The notes: generated from the sequence alone by a model not told the origin. Counted from the stretch's first letter, positions 25,729 to 37,134 are shown. The stretch is 64,000 nt of DNA from Paraburkholderia fungorum (GCF_902833645.1 NZ_CADFGE010000001.1:992001-1056000), one strand, 5' to 3'. Numbers and translations are program-made.

Positions 25729-26301
25729 TTAGTCCTGTGCAATCGCGTGCCAGAACGCTTCAAAGCCGGCCTTGCGATAACGGTCGGCATTGGCCGGTTC
25801 GCGAGCGATGAAATCCATGGTGGTTTCGGCCAACGCCCCCATGATCGCCGACAGGAAAGCCGGCGGATGATCACGCAAGGCGCCGCTCGCCACGCTTGCC
25901 TGAATCATTGCATTGATGTCGGCGAAGGACTCCATTCCCGTTGCACGCGTGCAATCGCTCAACCGCTCCGACACAGTCAATTGCGCCATGGCGCGGCGCT
26001 TTTGCGGCTGGGCCACGCCCCAGTCGACAAACTTGTTCCACACATGCTGCATGCGATCGTGCACGCTGGCTTGCGCCGGGTAAGTCGTCATCATCACGTC
26101 GCGCAGGTCCGCCTTGATGTCCAGGTAGAGCTCGTTCAGCAACTCATCCTTGTTGTCGAAGTAGGTGAACAGCGTGCCTTCCGCCACGCCCGCGAGTTTC
26201 GCAATGCGCGCAGTGGGCGCGCCCAGGCCCTGCTCGGCAACGATCTCCGTCGCGGCGGCAAGGATGGCGTTGCGTTTGTCTTCGCTTTTCGGACGGGCCA
26301 T
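25729..26301 (-). CDS. TetR-family transcriptional regulator
   Basis: A 190-residue regulator. The N-terminal helix-turn-helix (AILAAATEIVAEQGL, then TARIAKLAGVAEGTLFTYFDNKDELL) is a standard TetR domain, followed by an all-helical ligand-binding domain. The ATG giving MARPKSEDKRN is preferred to a start eight codons upstream. The related 14-base elements just ahead of this gene and ahead of the SDR gene indicate autoregulation and control of the SDR. The ligand is unknown. Confidence 0.92.
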   Translation of the reverse strand: MARPKSEDKRNAILAAATEIVAEQGLGAPTARIAKLAGVAEGTLFTYFDNKDELLNELYLDIKADLRDVMMTTYPAQASVHDRMQHVWNKFVDWGVAQPQKRRAMAQLTVSERLSDCTRATGMESFADINAMIQASVASGALRDHPPAFLSAIMGALAETTMDFIAREPANADRYRKAGFEAFWHAIAQD

Positions 26302-26764
26302 ACGGGTTGTTCTGGCTACAAACAATAAATGAGTGATTGCTCAATCATACTTAGAGGCACTGACCGATGCAAGTCGTTTTTGCGGCTCGGGCTCTGGCCA
26401 AACTACCATTACCTGAAAAAACACGCCGAAAAATGAAATGACAATGAAAGGACAATGTTTTCATCACGTGCCTAAATATATCCAAAACCAGGCAAAAAGA
26501 CCCCTTCCTCGTGCATCGCATGCAAATTGAGTAGAGAAATACCCGCAATTACTTCAGTCCGTGAGAATCCGATCCGATAACCGGTAAATGGGATACCCAT
26601 TTGTTGCCCGACGTTCGACGCGCTCTCGAGAGGCGTCTTATGGCAGGCACAAAGGAGAAACCGCGCGGGGCTGCCGGCATTGCCGGCAGTCAGATAGACG
26701 CTCCCATGCCCGGACCTGAGAGTCCATTACGAACACTTCAACGTTTCGTTATTGGAGAAAAAAC
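26302..26764. other. Divergent intergenic region between TetR gene and chemoreceptor gene
   Basis: A 463 bp region, AT-richer than average between 26380 and 26560. Besides the TetR site I see no gene. Before the chemoreceptor, TCCGATAA (26573) matches seven of eight bases of a flagellar sigma-28 -10 element, but no TAAA lies at the right distance, so I do not call a promoter. GCCGGCATTGCCGGC (26675) is a short palindrome. Confidence 0.5.
26328..26347. promoter_or_regulatory. Candidate TetR operator before the regulator gene
   Basis: AATGAGTGATTGCTCAATCA contains the inverted TGAG / CTCA half-sites and the 14-base core AATGAGTGATTGCT shared with the site at 25684. It lies 27-47 bp upstream of the TetR ATG. 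Confidence 0.7.
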
Positions 26765-28495
26765 GTGTCATTAAAAAACCTCACCATCAAGACCAAACTC
26801 ATTGGCGGCTTCGGCATGCTGTCGCTGATTGTCGTCGCGGTTTCCGGCCTTTCTCTGAAAGCGCTAAGCGATTCGACCGATGGATTTACCAACTTTGTAC
26901 GTGGCATCAACGCACGCGCCGACATGGTCGTGCAGGTTCGAACCGCCGTCGACCGCAGGGCGATCGCGGCACGCAACCTTGTACTTGTCACCACCCCTCA
27001 GGACCTCGAAATAGAAAAAGCCGATGTGACCCGCGCGCACGAAGACGTGGCAGCCGACCTGAAAAAGCTCAACGACATGACCGCGAGCGCGGTCGATACG
27101 TCGGATAAAGCACGCAGCCTGGTCGCGGAGATCAACCGGGTCGAAGCGGATTATGGGCCGGTAGCCCTCAACATCGTCAATCTCGCGCTCGCCAACAAGA
27201 AAGACGAAGCGATCGCGGAGATGGACGTTCATTGCCGCCCGCTGCTCGCCAAGCTGATTCGCGCGACCGATGCGTATGCCGACTACACACGTTCACGCCA
27301 GGAACAACTGGTCAACGAATACACGGCTCACTACGAAAGCCAGCGCAACGTGCTGATCGCGATCTGCCTCATCGCGCTGGGGCTCGCCGTCGGCTCGTGC
27401 GTGATGATTACGCGCGCCGTGACCGGACCGCTGCGTTTTGCGATCGATGTCGCGCGCACCGTATCGGAAGGCGATCTGCGCACGCAGATCACCGTCGACG
27501 GCCGCGACGAAACCAGCAAGCTGCTGAGCGCCCTGCGCGAGATGAACGAACGGCTGACGGCGATCGTCGGACGCGTGCGTGACAGCAGCACCAGCATCGC
27601 CGGCGCGGCGCGCCAGATTGCGGCGGGCAATATGGATCTGAGTCAGCGTACCGAGCAGCAGGCCGCGTCGTTGCAGGAAACCGCTTCGAGCATGGAGGAA
27701 CTCACTTCCACCGTTAAGCAGAATGCCGACAACGCGCAGCAAGGCAGCATGCTGGCGGCGAATGCGTCTTCGGTGGCGCAAAAGGGTAGCGAGGTGGTCG
27801 GTCAGGTGGTGAGCACGATGCACGAGATCAGCGACAGCTCGACCAAGATCGCCGACATCACGGGCATCATCGAAGGCATTGCTTTCCAGACCAACATCCT
27901 CGCGCTGAACGCGGCCGTCGAAGCCGCGCGGGCGGGCGAACAAGGGCGCGGCTTCGCGGTGGTCGCAAGCGAAGTCAGAAGCCTGGCGCAACGCTCATCG
28001 AGCGCGGCAAAGGAGATCAAGGATCTGATCGCTACATCGGTGGACCGGATCCGCGATGGCTCCGCGCTTGCCGGCGAAGCAGGCAAGACGATGGCCGAAG
28101 TGACTCAGGCGGTCACGCGCGTGACCGACATCATGTCGGAGATTGCGGCGGCATCCGTTGAACAGAGCCGTGGGATCGAACAGGTCAATCTCGCGATTAC
28201 CCAGATGGACAACGTCACGCAGCAGAATGCAGCGCTGGTGGAAGAGGCCGCGGCGGCTTCGCGCTCGATGGAAGACCAGGGGCAGCAATTGAATGAAGCC
28301 GTGGCGTTTTTTCAGGTGAAGGACGCGCCGCATGCGACAGCGGCCGCAGCGGCTGCGCCGGTTCGGCGGGAAGCGCCGCGGCGCGAGGTTGCGGTTGCCC
28401 CCAAGCGCGTTGTGCGGGCTGCGTCAGTTGCACCGATTGCCCCGGTTGCCGCGCTTGCTGCTGTGGGTGCGGATGACGGGTGGGATAAGTTCTGA
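26765..28495 (+). CDS. Methyl-accepting chemotaxis protein, second chemoreceptor
   Basis: A 576-residue receptor starting at a GTG with GGAG eight bases upstream. Membrane helix 1 (about 10-31), periplasmic four-helix-bundle sensor, membrane helix 2 (LIAICLIALGLAVGSCVMI, near 195-213), HAMP, and a signalling hairpin with [21 protein letters not shown] and [20 protein letters not shown]. The C-terminal 60 residues are an Ala/Pro/Val-rich linker ending GWDKF, which looks like a tethering tail for CheR/CheB, unlike the receptor at 19.4 kb. It is convergent with the molybdenum hydroxylase operon. Confidence 0.93.
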   Translation: MSLKNLTIKTKLIGGFGMLSLIVVAVSGLSLKALSDSTDGFTNFVRGINARADMVVQVRTAVDRRAIAARNLVLVTTPQDLEIEKADVTRAHEDVAADLKKLNDMTASAVDTSDKARSLVAEINRVEADYGPVALNIVNLALANKKDEAIAEMDVHCRPLLAKLIRATDAYADYTRSRQEQLVNEYTAHYESQRNVLIAICLIALGLAVGSCVMITRAVTGPLRFAIDVARTVSEGDLRTQITVDGRDETSKLLSALREMNERLTAIVGRVRDSSTSIAGAARQIAAGNMDLSQRTEQQAASLQETASSMEELTSTVKQNADNAQQGSMLAANASSVAQKGSEVVGQVVSTMHEISDSSTKIADITGIIEGIAFQTNILALNAAVEAARAGEQGRGFAVVASEVRSLAQRSSSAAKEIKDLIATSVDRIRDGSALAGEAGKTMAEVTQAVTRVTDIMSEIAAASVEQSRGIEQVNLAITQMDNVTQQNAALVEEAAAASRSMEDQGQQLNEAVAFFQVKDAPHATAAAAAAPVRREAPRREVAVAPKRVVRAASVAPIAPVAALAAVGADDGWDKF

Positions 28496-28507
28496 TTCGT
28501 GAAAGTG

Positions 28508-28544
28508 CTGCGCTTCCCGCATGACAGGCACGCGGGAAGCGCAG
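28508..28544. terminator. Hairpin between convergent genes
   Basis: CTGCGCTTCCCGC and GCGGGAAGCGCAG form a 13-bp perfect stem with an 11-base loop. There is no T tract on either side, so it may be a mRNA 3' end stabiliser or a weak terminator for the chemoreceptor and for the convergent hydroxylase operon. Confidence 0.6.
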
Positions 28545-28582
28545 TTCATCATGACGTGGCGCGTCGTCTTCGCGCCGGCCGG

Positions 28583-30793
28583 TCAAGCGCTTTTTTCTGC
28601 AGCGACAGGAAACGGCAGCGACTGAATCCGCCTGCCGGTGGCGGCGAAGATCGCGTTCGCCACCGCCGGCCCGACCGGAGCGACACCCGGCTCGCCGACA
28701 CCCGTCGGTGCTTCGCCCGATTGCACGATATGCACCTCAACCTTCGGCATCTCGGCGAACCGCAGCACCTGATAGCCGTCGAAGTTGTTCTGCTCGACCT
28801 TGCCGTCCTTCAGCGTAATCGCACTGTGTAACGCCGCGCCTAAGCCGAAGCCGATGCCGCCTTCCATCTGTGCCGCGATAACGTCCGGATTGATCGGCGT
28901 GCCGCAATCCACCGCACAGACGACGCGCTCCACCTTCACATTACCGTCCTTGTCGACGGAAACTTCCGCGACTTGCGCGACGAACGTCTTGAACGCTTCG
29001 GCCACCGCGATGCCGCGCCCGCGACCTTTCGGCAACGGTTTGGCCGGGTCCCAGCCCGCTTTCTGCGCGGCGAGTTCGAGCACGCCCCGCATGCGCGGTT
29101 CGTGCGCGAGCAGGTCGCGGCGGAAGGCGAACGGGTCCTTGCCTGCGGCGTGCGCGGCTTCGTCGATAAACGCCTCGACCGCGAATGCCGTGTGCGAACT
29201 GCCGACTACCCGCCACCACAACACGGGCACGCCGGTTTGCGTGGTTGTCAGTTCGACCGAGAGGTTCGGAATCGCATAGGCAACGTTAGCGGCCCCTTCG
29301 ACAGACGTCGAGTCGATCCCGTTCTTGACCATCACGCTGGCGAACGGCGTGCCGGCGAGGATCGACTGACCGACAATCCGATGCCGCCAGCCGACCAGCT
29401 TGCCGTCGGCGGTGAGGCCCGCGTCGAGCTTGTGGAAGTACATCGGCCGATAGAGACCGCCGTGGATGTCATCCTCACGGGTCCATTGCAGTTTGACCGG
29501 CGTGCCGTTCGCACCCAGCGCCTTCGCGATCGACACGGCCTCGACGATATAGTCCGAGCGCGTGTTCGCGCGCCGCCCGAAGCTGCCGCCCGCATACAGC
29601 GTGTGAATCTTCACCTGCTGCGGATCGAGCCCGGCCGTGCGCGCGGCGTTGCCCTGATCGACGGTCTGAAACTGGTCGCCGGCCCAGATCTCGCAGCTGT
29701 CCGCAGTGAGCTTGACGACGGCGTCGAGCGGCTCCATCGGTGCGTGAGCGAGGTACGGGAACGCATACGTGGCCGAGATTTTCTTCGCCGCGCCCGCGAT
29801 TGCCTGGGTTGCATCGCCGTCCTTGCGGGCGGAGGCACCGGGCTGCTCGGCGAGCTTCCGGTATTCGGCCATGATCGCGTCCGAGCTGCGCTTTTCGGCC
29901 GCCGAATCGTCCCATTCGATCTTCAGCGCGTCGCGACCCTGCTTCGCCGCCCAGAAGCCCTTGGCGACCACCGCGACGCCACCCGGCACCTGCACGACCG
30001 AGACGACGCCGGGCACCGCTTTCGCGGCTGACGCATCGAATGACTTGACCGTCGCACCGAAGAGCGGCGGACGCTGCAGCAGCGCCACCAGCATGCCGGG
30101 GAACGTTACGTCGAGCGTGAACTGCGCGGTGCCGTTGGTTTTCGCTGGCACATCGACGCGCGGCACCTGCTGGCCGATCAAACGAAAATCTTTCGGCGAC
30201 TTGAGCGCAACCGTATCCGGCACCGGCAAGCGGGCCGCGGCCGACGCAAGCGAGCCATAGGTCGCGCTCCGGTTGGTGGCCGCGTGATGAACGCTGCCGT
30301 CGCGCGTTGTCAGCTCGGACGTGGGCACCTGCCACTGCGCGGCGGCGGCGGAGACCAGCATCGCGCGCGCTTTCGCGCCGGCTTCGCGCAATTGCATCCA
30401 CGAGTTGGCCATCGCCGAGCTGCCGCCCGTACCCTGGATCGTGCCGAACGCCAGATTCGCGTAGCGCTTCGCATCGGCGGGCGCGCTTTCGACACGCACG
30501 TCCTGCCAGTTCGCATCCAGCTCTTCCGCGACGATCGTCGCGATGCCGGTGTACGCGCCCTGGCCCATCTCGACGTGCTTCGCAATGACCGTGACGCTGT
30601 TGTCCGGCGCGACGCGCAGGAACGCATTGGGCGCGAACGTCGCGTCGGGCATGGTGGCGGCGAGCGCGCGGCGGCCCGTGCCCGCCCATTCGAAGCCGAT
30701 GGTAAGACCGACTGCCGCGACGGCGCCGGCTGCTTTCAGGAAGGTCCGGCGCGACGGGCGTACCGCATCCTTGAGATCGAGATCGGTCGTCAT
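28583..30793 (-). CDS. Xanthine-dehydrogenase-family molybdopterin-binding large subunit, isoquinoline 1-oxidoreductase beta-like
   Basis: 736 residues. A twin-arginine signal ([18 protein letters not shown], 13-30) directs export of the folded enzyme. The order of motifs and length match the IorB / aldehyde oxidase-like branch in which the large subunit is a two-domain fusion. Catalytic Glu701 lies in GVGEPG near the C-terminus, and [14 protein letters not shown] near 410 is a molybdopterin-contact segment. With the [2Fe-2S] subunit encoded two bases upstream it should hydroxylate an N-heterocycle or oxidise an aldehyde in the periplasm. No cytochrome subunit gene is adjacent. Substrate unknown. 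Confidence 0.9.
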   Translation of the reverse strand: MTTDLDLKDAVRPSRRTFLKAAGAVAAVGLTIGFEWAGTGRRALAATMPDATFAPNAFLRVAPDNSVTVIAKHVEMGQGAYTGIATIVAEELDANWQDVRVESAPADAKRYANLAFGTIQGTGGSSAMANSWMQLREAGAKARAMLVSAAAAQWQVPTSELTTRDGSVHHAATNRSATYGSLASAAARLPVPDTVALKSPKDFRLIGQQVPRVDVPAKTNGTAQFTLDVTFPGMLVALLQRPPLFGATVKSFDASAAKAVPGVVSVVQVPGGVAVVAKGFWAAKQGRDALKIEWDDSAAEKRSSDAIMAEYRKLAEQPGASARKDGDATQAIAGAAKKISATYAFPYLAHAPMEPLDAVVKLTADSCEIWAGDQFQTVDQGNAARTAGLDPQQVKIHTLYAGGSFGRRANTRSDYIVEAVSIAKALGANGTPVKLQWTREDDIHGGLYRPMYFHKLDAGLTADGKLVGWRHRIVGQSILAGTPFASVMVKNGIDSTSVEGAANVAYAIPNLSVELTTTQTGVPVLWWRVVGSSHTAFAVEAFIDEAAHAAGKDPFAFRRDLLAHEPRMRGVLELAAQKAGWDPAKPLPKGRGRGIAVAEAFKTFVAQVAEVSVDKDGNVKVERVVCAVDCGTPINPDVIAAQMEGGIGFGLGAALHSAITLKDGKVEQNNFDGYQVLRFAEMPKVEVHIVQSGEAPTGVGEPGVAPVGPAVANAIFAATGRRIQSLPFPVAAEKSA

Positions 30794-30795
30794 GG

Positions 30796-31257
30796 TCAGG
30801 CCTTCAGGGTGGCAGCGGCTTCGTGGATGGCCGCGCGGATGCGGGTATAGGTCGCACAGCGGCAGATGTTGCCGTTCATCGCGGCGTCGATGTCGGCGTC
30901 GGTGGGCGTGGCATTATGTTCGAGCAAGGCTGTCGCGGACATGATCTGCCCGGACTGACAGTATCCGCACTGCGGCACCTGCAGCTTGACCCATGCGGCC
31001 TGGATCGCTTTGGCGGGCCGGCTTTCAATGCCTTCGATGGTCGTGATGCGCTTGCCGGCAATGGCCGCGATCGGCAGCACGCAGGAACGGGTGGCCTCGC
31101 CTTCCAGATGAACCGTGCAGGCGCCGCATTGCGCCATGCCGCAGCCGAACTTGGTGCCGTGCAGGCCCGCGTCCTCGCGGATTGCCCAAAGGAGCGGCGT
31201 GGTGGGATCGGCATCGACCGTAACGTTCTTGCCGTTGAGGACAAACGATGTAGACAT
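30796..31257 (-). CDS. [2Fe-2S]-binding small subunit of a molybdenum hydroxylase
   Basis: 153 residues with the plant-ferredoxin cluster Cys39, Cys44, Cys47, Cys59 and the second, all-helical-domain cluster Cys97, Cys100, Cys132, Cys134 (CGYCQSGQ and CRC). It passes electrons from the molybdenum site of the large subunit encoded immediately downstream. The ATG at 31257 follows GGAGAGG; longer frames extend toward the AraC gene but have no ribosome binding site. No signal peptide is present, so it probably rides on the Tat signal of its partner. Confidence 0.94.
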   Translation of the reverse strand: MSTSFVLNGKNVTVDADPTTPLLWAIREDAGLHGTKFGCGMAQCGACTVHLEGEATRSCVLPIAAIAGKRITTIEGIESRPAKAIQAAWVKLQVPQCGYCQSGQIMSATALLEHNATPTDADIDAAMNGNICRCATYTRIRAAIHEAAATLKA

Positions 31258-31437
31258 GGAACCTCTCCGTGGGGAAAGCCCGGACTTGGCGCCGGGTGTA
31301 CGCGGCAGTGTGTACCGGGTGCCGGCTGTTGTGCTTACACAATCCTGCAAATTTATTGAACAATTCTGCAAATCCAACAGGCAAGCCGCACCTGCCCGGC
31401 AGCGGTTGGGTATGCTCGATTCCGTCCACGGATTTCC

Positions 31438-32388
31438 ATGCGCATGAAACAGCACTCCTCCCGGCTCGATCCTTCGGCGGCGCGTGAAGCGGCACGCTGC
31501 GAACTCGCCGCGCTCATCAGCCGCTTCGCGCCCACCGACGGCACCCACCAGACGGCAATTCCGTCGCTGACGTTCTATCGCTACTCACAGCCCGTGGATC
31601 TCGGCTGCGGCGTGACGAACTCCGCATTCGTGTTCGCGGCGCAGGGCGCCAAGCGGGTCATGGTCGCGGGGCAGGCGTACGTCTACGATCATCTGCATTG
31701 CCTCGTGACGTCGGTCGATCTGCCCGTGATGTCGCAGGTGACGCGAGCGTCGCCCGACGCGCCTTATCTGTGTGTGAAATTCGCACTCGATCCACAGCGC
31801 ATCGTCGAGCTGGCGACGCAATTGCGTCTGCCCGAACCGGATGCCGCATCGGCAGGCGAAGGCATCGCCGTGGGGTCGTTGTCGGCACCGGTTTTCGATG
31901 CGGCATTGCGGCTAGTACGATTGCTCGATACTCCGGGTGACATTCCCGTACTCGCACCGCTCATCGAAAAGGAACTGCTCTACCGGCTGATGACGAGCGA
32001 GCAGGGAAAACGGCTGCGGCACGTCGCGGTGAACGGGAGCCAGACCTACCGCATCGCGCGGGCGATCGAGTGGATCCAGACGCACTACACCGAGCTTTTG
32101 CGAATGGAGACGCTGGCACAGGCGGTGAACATGAGCGTGTCGTCGCTCCATCATCACTTCAAGAACGTCACGACGCTGACTCCGCTGCAGTATCAGAAGC
32201 AGTTGCGGCTACACGAAGCCCGCAGATTGCTGCTCCGGCAGACTGGCGATGTCGGGTCGGTGGCGATCCGGGTCGGGTATGACAGCCCCTCGCAGTTCAG
32301 TCGCGAATATAGCCGGCACTTCGGCGCGCCGCCGCTACGCGACATTGCGCAATTGAGGCGTTTGGATGGGGTGGAGTTTCGGGAGTAG
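31438..32388 (+). CDS. AraC-family transcriptional regulator
   Basis: 316 residues. The N-terminal AraC_N-like cupin region has [26 protein letters not shown] and a [15 protein letters not shown] segment; the C-terminal third holds two helix-turn-helix motifs ([21 protein letters not shown] and [25 protein letters not shown]). It is transcribed away from the molybdenum hydroxylase operon with 180 bp between starts, so it probably regulates that operon in response to its substrate. Two in-frame ATGs (31438, 31444) are close together and the start is uncertain by two codons. Confidence 0.92.
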   Translation: MRMKQHSSRLDPSAAREAARCELAALISRFAPTDGTHQTAIPSLTFYRYSQPVDLGCGVTNSAFVFAAQGAKRVMVAGQAYVYDHLHCLVTSVDLPVMSQVTRASPDAPYLCVKFALDPQRIVELATQLRLPEPDAASAGEGIAVGSLSAPVFDAALRLVRLLDTPGDIPVLAPLIEKELLYRLMTSEQGKRLRHVAVNGSQTYRIARAIEWIQTHYTELLRMETLAQAVNMSVSSLHHHFKNVTTLTPLQYQKQLRLHEARRLLLRQTGDVGSVAIRVGYDSPSQFSREYSRHFGAPPLRDIAQLRRLDGVEFRE

Positions 32389-32400
32389 AGGTGGAAATAA

Positions 32401-32431
32401 AAACCCCGCGAGCCTTTCGGCTGCGGGGTTT
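32401..32431 (-). terminator. Terminator of the tRNA-Ala transcript
   Basis: AAACCCCGC with AGCC, a TTTC loop, GGCT and GCGGGGTTT form a stem with one bulged base. On the minus strand it is followed by TTTTTA, so it ends the tRNA transcript; on the plus strand it may also serve the AraC gene. Confidence 0.85.
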
Positions 32432-32465
32432 CTGGACTTTCCTGGACAAGCTTGGATGTGATCTT

Positions 32466-32541
<76 letters not shown>

Positions 32542-32629
32542 AACGTCCAAACAATTCTAGCACAGGCATTTTGCGTTTTGCCAAGCCCCCGCAGGGGTAA
32601 AACCCGGCGGCAAAACGCGTGGCAAAACA

Positions 32630-32980
32630 TCACCTGGGCGGCGCGCCAGCCAGCACCCAATCCACTACTGCACGGATATCCGCATCGCTCATCGATTGAT
32701 GCGCTGGCATCGGAATCATGCCCCACACGCCGGAGCCGCCATCCCTCACCTTGCGCGCCAATTTCGCCGGCGCTTGCGCATCGCCCTTGTACTTTGCAGC
32801 GATCTGCTGGAACGACGGCCCGACCAGTTTGCGGTCCACCGCGTGACATCCCATGCAGGCGTTCGAGTTAGCAACGATCTGACCGCGCGGCGCATCGGCC
32901 GCATGCGCTGAAGACGCAAATGCACCGCCCAATGCGCTAGCCATCAACACTGCGGCAATGAAAGTGGCGCCCCGCTTCAT
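32630..32980 (-). CDS. Class I c-type cytochrome, periplasmic
   Basis: 116 residues. A signal peptide ends at AHA near residue 27. The haem motif is CMGCH (Cys42, Cys45, His46) and Met91 in IPMPAH is the probable sixth ligand. The size, about 90 residues mature, is that of cytochrome c-551/c5-type electron carriers. Its ATG overlaps the stop of the BON-domain gene by four bases, so the two are co-translated. A cytochrome in the DolP cluster is not part of the E. coli order and is probably a local addition. Confidence 0.93.
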   Translation of the reverse strand: MKRGATFIAAVLMASALGGAFASSAHAADAPRGQIVANSNACMGCHAVDRKLVGPSFQQIAAKYKGDAQAPAKLARKVRDGGSGVWGMIPMPAHQSMSDADIRAVVDWVLAGAPPR

Positions 32981-33768
32981 GGCGTGGTCGCTGCCGGATT
33001 ACCCGGATGCACTGAGTTCGAGTTGCTGACCGGCGCCGGCGCCTGCTGCTCGAGCGGACGCGAACTCACCGAAGAGTCAGGAATCGCACCGACGGTCGGC
33101 GCATTCGCGTCCGGCTGCGCGGCGACTGCCGGAGTGCTGGCTGCAGCGGCCGCCGCAGCCGCTTCCTGCGGCTGGATGTACTGGAACACCTTCACAACCT
33201 GGACCACGCCTGGCACGCGGCTCGCAACGTCGGCGCCGCGATTGCCTTCGTCCATGGTGACGAGGCCCATCAGATACACCGAGCCGCGCTCGGCCACGAC
33301 CTTGAAGTTGTTCGCCGAAATGTTCTTCTCGGCGATCAGTGCAGTCTTGACGCGCGTTTCCAGGTACGTGTCATTGGTACGCGACGAGAACGAGCTGGCC
33401 GGCATGATCGCCAGTTCGTTGACGATCGTGTTGACGTTATTCAAGCCACGCACGATGGTCTCCGCCCGCTGCTTCGACACATCCCCGGCCACCTCGCCCG
33501 TCAGCAGCACACGGCGATTGAACACCGTCACGTTGACGTGCGCGTTGTCGGGCAAGTTCTGACTGATCTGCGACAGCGCCTTTACCTGCAATTCACGGTC
33601 CTCGGTCTGCGCGCCGAGCGTGCGCCGGTCGGTCGCCACCAGCGCGCCGCCGCCCGCCGCGCCGGCGACGGCCAGAAAGCAACCCTGCAACGTCGCGGAC
33701 AATCCCGCCGCGAACCCGACCACCAGCACGGTTCTCACCAGTGTCTTCTTGACGCGGAATACGCTCAT
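32977..33768 (-). CDS. BON-domain outer-membrane lipoprotein, DolP (YraP)-like
   Basis: 263 residues. A lipoprotein signal ends at LQGC. Two BON domains follow (about residues 50-110 with VNVTVFNRRVLLTGEV, and 125-195 with VYLMGLVTMDEGNRG), then a Pro/Ala/Gln-rich tail of about 65 residues absent from E. coli DolP (191 aa). DolP binds anionic phospholipid and supports envelope integrity. The gene sits beside diaA and yraN as in E. coli. ATG 33768 is preferred to an adjacent TTG. Confidence 0.9.
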   Translation of the reverse strand: MSVFRVKKTLVRTVLVVGFAAGLSATLQGCFLAVAGAAGGGALVATDRRTLGAQTEDRELQVKALSQISQNLPDNAHVNVTVFNRRVLLTGEVAGDVSKQRAETIVRGLNNVNTIVNELAIMPASSFSSRTNDTYLETRVKTALIAEKNISANNFKVVAERGSVYLMGLVTMDEGNRGADVASRVPGVVQVVKVFQYIQPQEAAAAAAAASTPAVAAQPDANAPTVGAIPDSSVSSRPLEQQAPAPVSNSNSVHPGNPAATTP

Positions 33769-33794
33769 CAACTAGCTCTCCTTCGGAATCAATC

Positions 33795-34970
<1,176 letters not shown>

Positions 34971-34972
<2 letters not shown>

Positions 34973-35849
34973 GACTCCTCTCTCCGAACTCGCGCAAGGG
35001 CAGCAGTACCCTGCCGCCGCGCTTTATGTGGTGGCCACGCCGATTGGCAACATCGCCGACGTGACGCTGCGTGCGTTGCATGTGCTCGGACTGGTGGATC
35101 GCATCGCCGCCGAAGACACCCGCAACACGGGCCAGTTACTCGCGCGCTACGGCATCTCGAAACCGCTCGTCGCGGTTCATCAGCACAACGAGCGGGCCGC
35201 GGCGCTACGCCTGATCGAACATCTGCAAGCGGGCGAACGGGTGGCCTATGTATCCGATGCGGGCACGCCGGGCATCTCGGACCCCGGCGCGAAACTCGTC
35301 GACGCGGTGCGCGAAGCCGGTTTCCCGGTGATTCCGCTGCCTGGCGCAAGCGCGCTCGCCACCGCCTTGAGCGCGGCCGGCGACTGGGTCGCAACGTTCT
35401 CGTTCCTCGGCTTCCTGCCGCCGAAGGCCAAAGCCCGCGCCGCCGCGCTGCAACCGCTCGCAAAGCATCCTCATGCCATGGTGTTCTACGAGGCGCCGCA
35501 TCGGATCGTCGAAACGGTGCAGGCATTGGCCGACGCATTCGGCGGCGAACGCAAGCTGCTGATCGCACGCGAATTGACGAAGTTACATGAAGCGCTGCAC
35601 CGCGGCACCCTGGCCGAAGGGCCAGCGTGGCTCGCCGCCGATCCGAACCGGCAACGCGGTGAGTTCGTTCTGGTGGTGGAAGGCGCACAGCCGGAAGCCG
35701 TCGGCGAACACGATCACGACGCGCTGCTGGACATCCTGCTAGAAGAATTGACGGTGAGCAGCGCGGCAAAGGTCGCGGCGACCCTCACCGGCGCGTCGCG
35801 CAACGCGCTCTATACGCGCGCGTTGGCGCTGAAGAAAGACGAGGAATAA
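34971..35849 (+). CDS. rsmI: 16S rRNA (cytidine-2'-O)-methyltransferase RsmI
   Basis: 292 residues of the tetrapyrrole-methylase-like SAM fold. [22 protein letters not shown] near 19-40, [11 protein letters not shown] near 47, and [14 protein letters not shown] near 91-104 are hallmark motifs. It methylates the 2'-O of C1402 in 16S rRNA. An upstream in-frame extension at 34809 runs through yraN antisense and is rejected; the family starts at [10 protein letters not shown]. Pairing with yraN, diaA and dolP matches the E. coli locus except that the lpoA gene is absent. Confidence 0.95.
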
Positions 35850-35954
35850 GGCGCGAGAAGGAATGTCCGCTGGCAAATCGGACTCGCGACGCGAACCCTG
35901 ATCGCCGGGATCCAAGGGCGGCATGCATTCACCTGCTGTTGACGAACAATAGAA

Positions 35955-35977
35955 AAGGGCCGCGCGATGCGGCCCTT
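35955..35977. terminator. Bidirectional terminator between rsmI and rlpA
   Basis: AAGGGCCGC and GCGGCCCTT form a nine-bp stem with a five-base loop. On the minus strand it is followed by TTTTCT, on the plus strand by CGTCTTTC. It separates the convergent rsmI and rlpA transcripts. Confidence 0.85.
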
Positions 35978-36060
35978 CGTCTTTCGGCTGACACGGCATG
36001 CGTTGTCGCCGTGCAGCCAGGCGTTACGAATGCGCTTGCGGCGCGCCCGCAGCCACTAAA

Positions 36061-36663
36061 TTATTTCTCCGCGTTCGGACCGGAGTTCGATGCCAGCGTT
36101 TCATTCATCTCAGCGCGAGCTTCCTGTCGCGTCAATCCTTCGATCTTGACGCGCGCCGTACCGGCATGGCGCATATCGAGCGCGGTTGCGGCGGCCATCG
36201 ACAAGTCGATCACCCGGCCGCGCGCATACGGGCCACGGTCGTTGATACGAACGACGACCGAGCGCGAAGTGGCCGGATTGGTCACGCGAACATACGAGCC
36301 GAGCGGCAACGTACGATGCGCGGCCGTAAGCGCGTGCATATCGTAGCGTTCGCCGTTGGCGGTGCGGCGGCCATGGAAGCCACGGCCGTACCATGAGGCG
36401 CGCCCGGTTTGCTCAAAGTCCGAAATGTCCGAACCTTCGTCCGTTAGCGGCTTGGCATCGGCCAACGACGGGCTTTTGGCGGCGGCATCGGAGGCCGGCG
36501 CGCTGCCAAAAGCTTGTGGGCCGAAGGAGGCTGCTTGCACTTTCTTCGTGCTCAGCGGAGCGCCGCTATCAGCCGTAGTGTTCGCGCCCGGAGGCGTAGC
36601 ACAACCGGCCAGCACAAAAAAGGCAAAAATAGTCCCCAGACCACGGGATAACCGAGTTTTCAT
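36061..36663 (-). CDS. rlpA: RlpA-family septal-ring lytic transglycosylase lipoprotein
   Basis: 200 residues. A lipoprotein signal ends at LAGC (Cys21 from the chosen ATG). The double-psi beta-barrel domain lies near 105-185 with GRASWYGRGFHGRRTANGE, HRTLPLGSYVRVTN and VRINDRGPYARGRVIDLS. RlpA cleaves denuded glycan strands at the septum. There is no SPOR domain, unlike E. coli RlpA (362 aa), so septal targeting must differ. Upstream in-frame starts at 36693 and 36735 lack better ribosome binding sites; the chosen one puts the lipobox at a normal distance. Confidence 0.88.
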   Translation of the reverse strand: MKTRLSRGLGTIFAFFVLAGCATPPGANTTADSGAPLSTKKVQAASFGPQAFGSAPASDAAAKSPSLADAKPLTDEGSDISDFEQTGRASWYGRGFHGRRTANGERYDMHALTAAHRTLPLGSYVRVTNPATSRSVVVRINDRGPYARGRVIDLSMAAATALDMRHAGTARVKIEGLTRQEARAEMNETLASNSGPNAEK

Positions 36664-37100
36664 AAGACGTGCAATCAAATTGTCGAGCCGCATCACGCGA
36701 AAAGTTGAGCGTGTTGCCTGCGACTCCGGCGGCAATGGACGACAACGCGCCGCGCGGAAAAGCGCAGTACGTCAAAGCCCGGATGCGGCTCATACAGCCG
36801 CTACCGCACGGTTAATTTTCACGTCTGGCGCAACCTGTCCCCGGCAGCCTGACCAGACCCCACATGCCGCCATCGAACGTGGCAAACACGTTCTTGCGCG
36901 CGTAACTCAGCGCACAGGAACAGCGGCGTAGGCCCCACCCAGCGTCACGGCATTCAAGTCCGTTGCAGGCGCGCGGCGCCTGGCTGGGTAAGACGTGTGC
37001 ATCGAAAGCATCGATACTTGACGGCTGCAAAAGCTGCTGCAGCCAATACTTGAGTGGCAATCCGCATACCCATTTTTGATGGGGACGCATCGCCTTGTGG

Positions 37101-37122
37101 CATGCACAATTCCTTGTGCATG
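37101..37122. promoter_or_regulatory. Perfect 9-bp inverted repeat
   Basis: CATGCACAA and TTGTGCATG around TTCC. It lies 12 bases before a second palindrome and about 180 bp upstream of the MBL hydrolase start. Operator-like; the binder is unknown. Confidence 0.5.
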
Positions 37123-37134
37123 GACCGCATTATA

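Noticed and set aside
26560..26600. Flagellar sigma-28 promoter before the chemoreceptor
   Set aside because: TCCGATAA matches seven of eight bases of the -10 element, but no TAAA occurs at 14-16 bases upstream.
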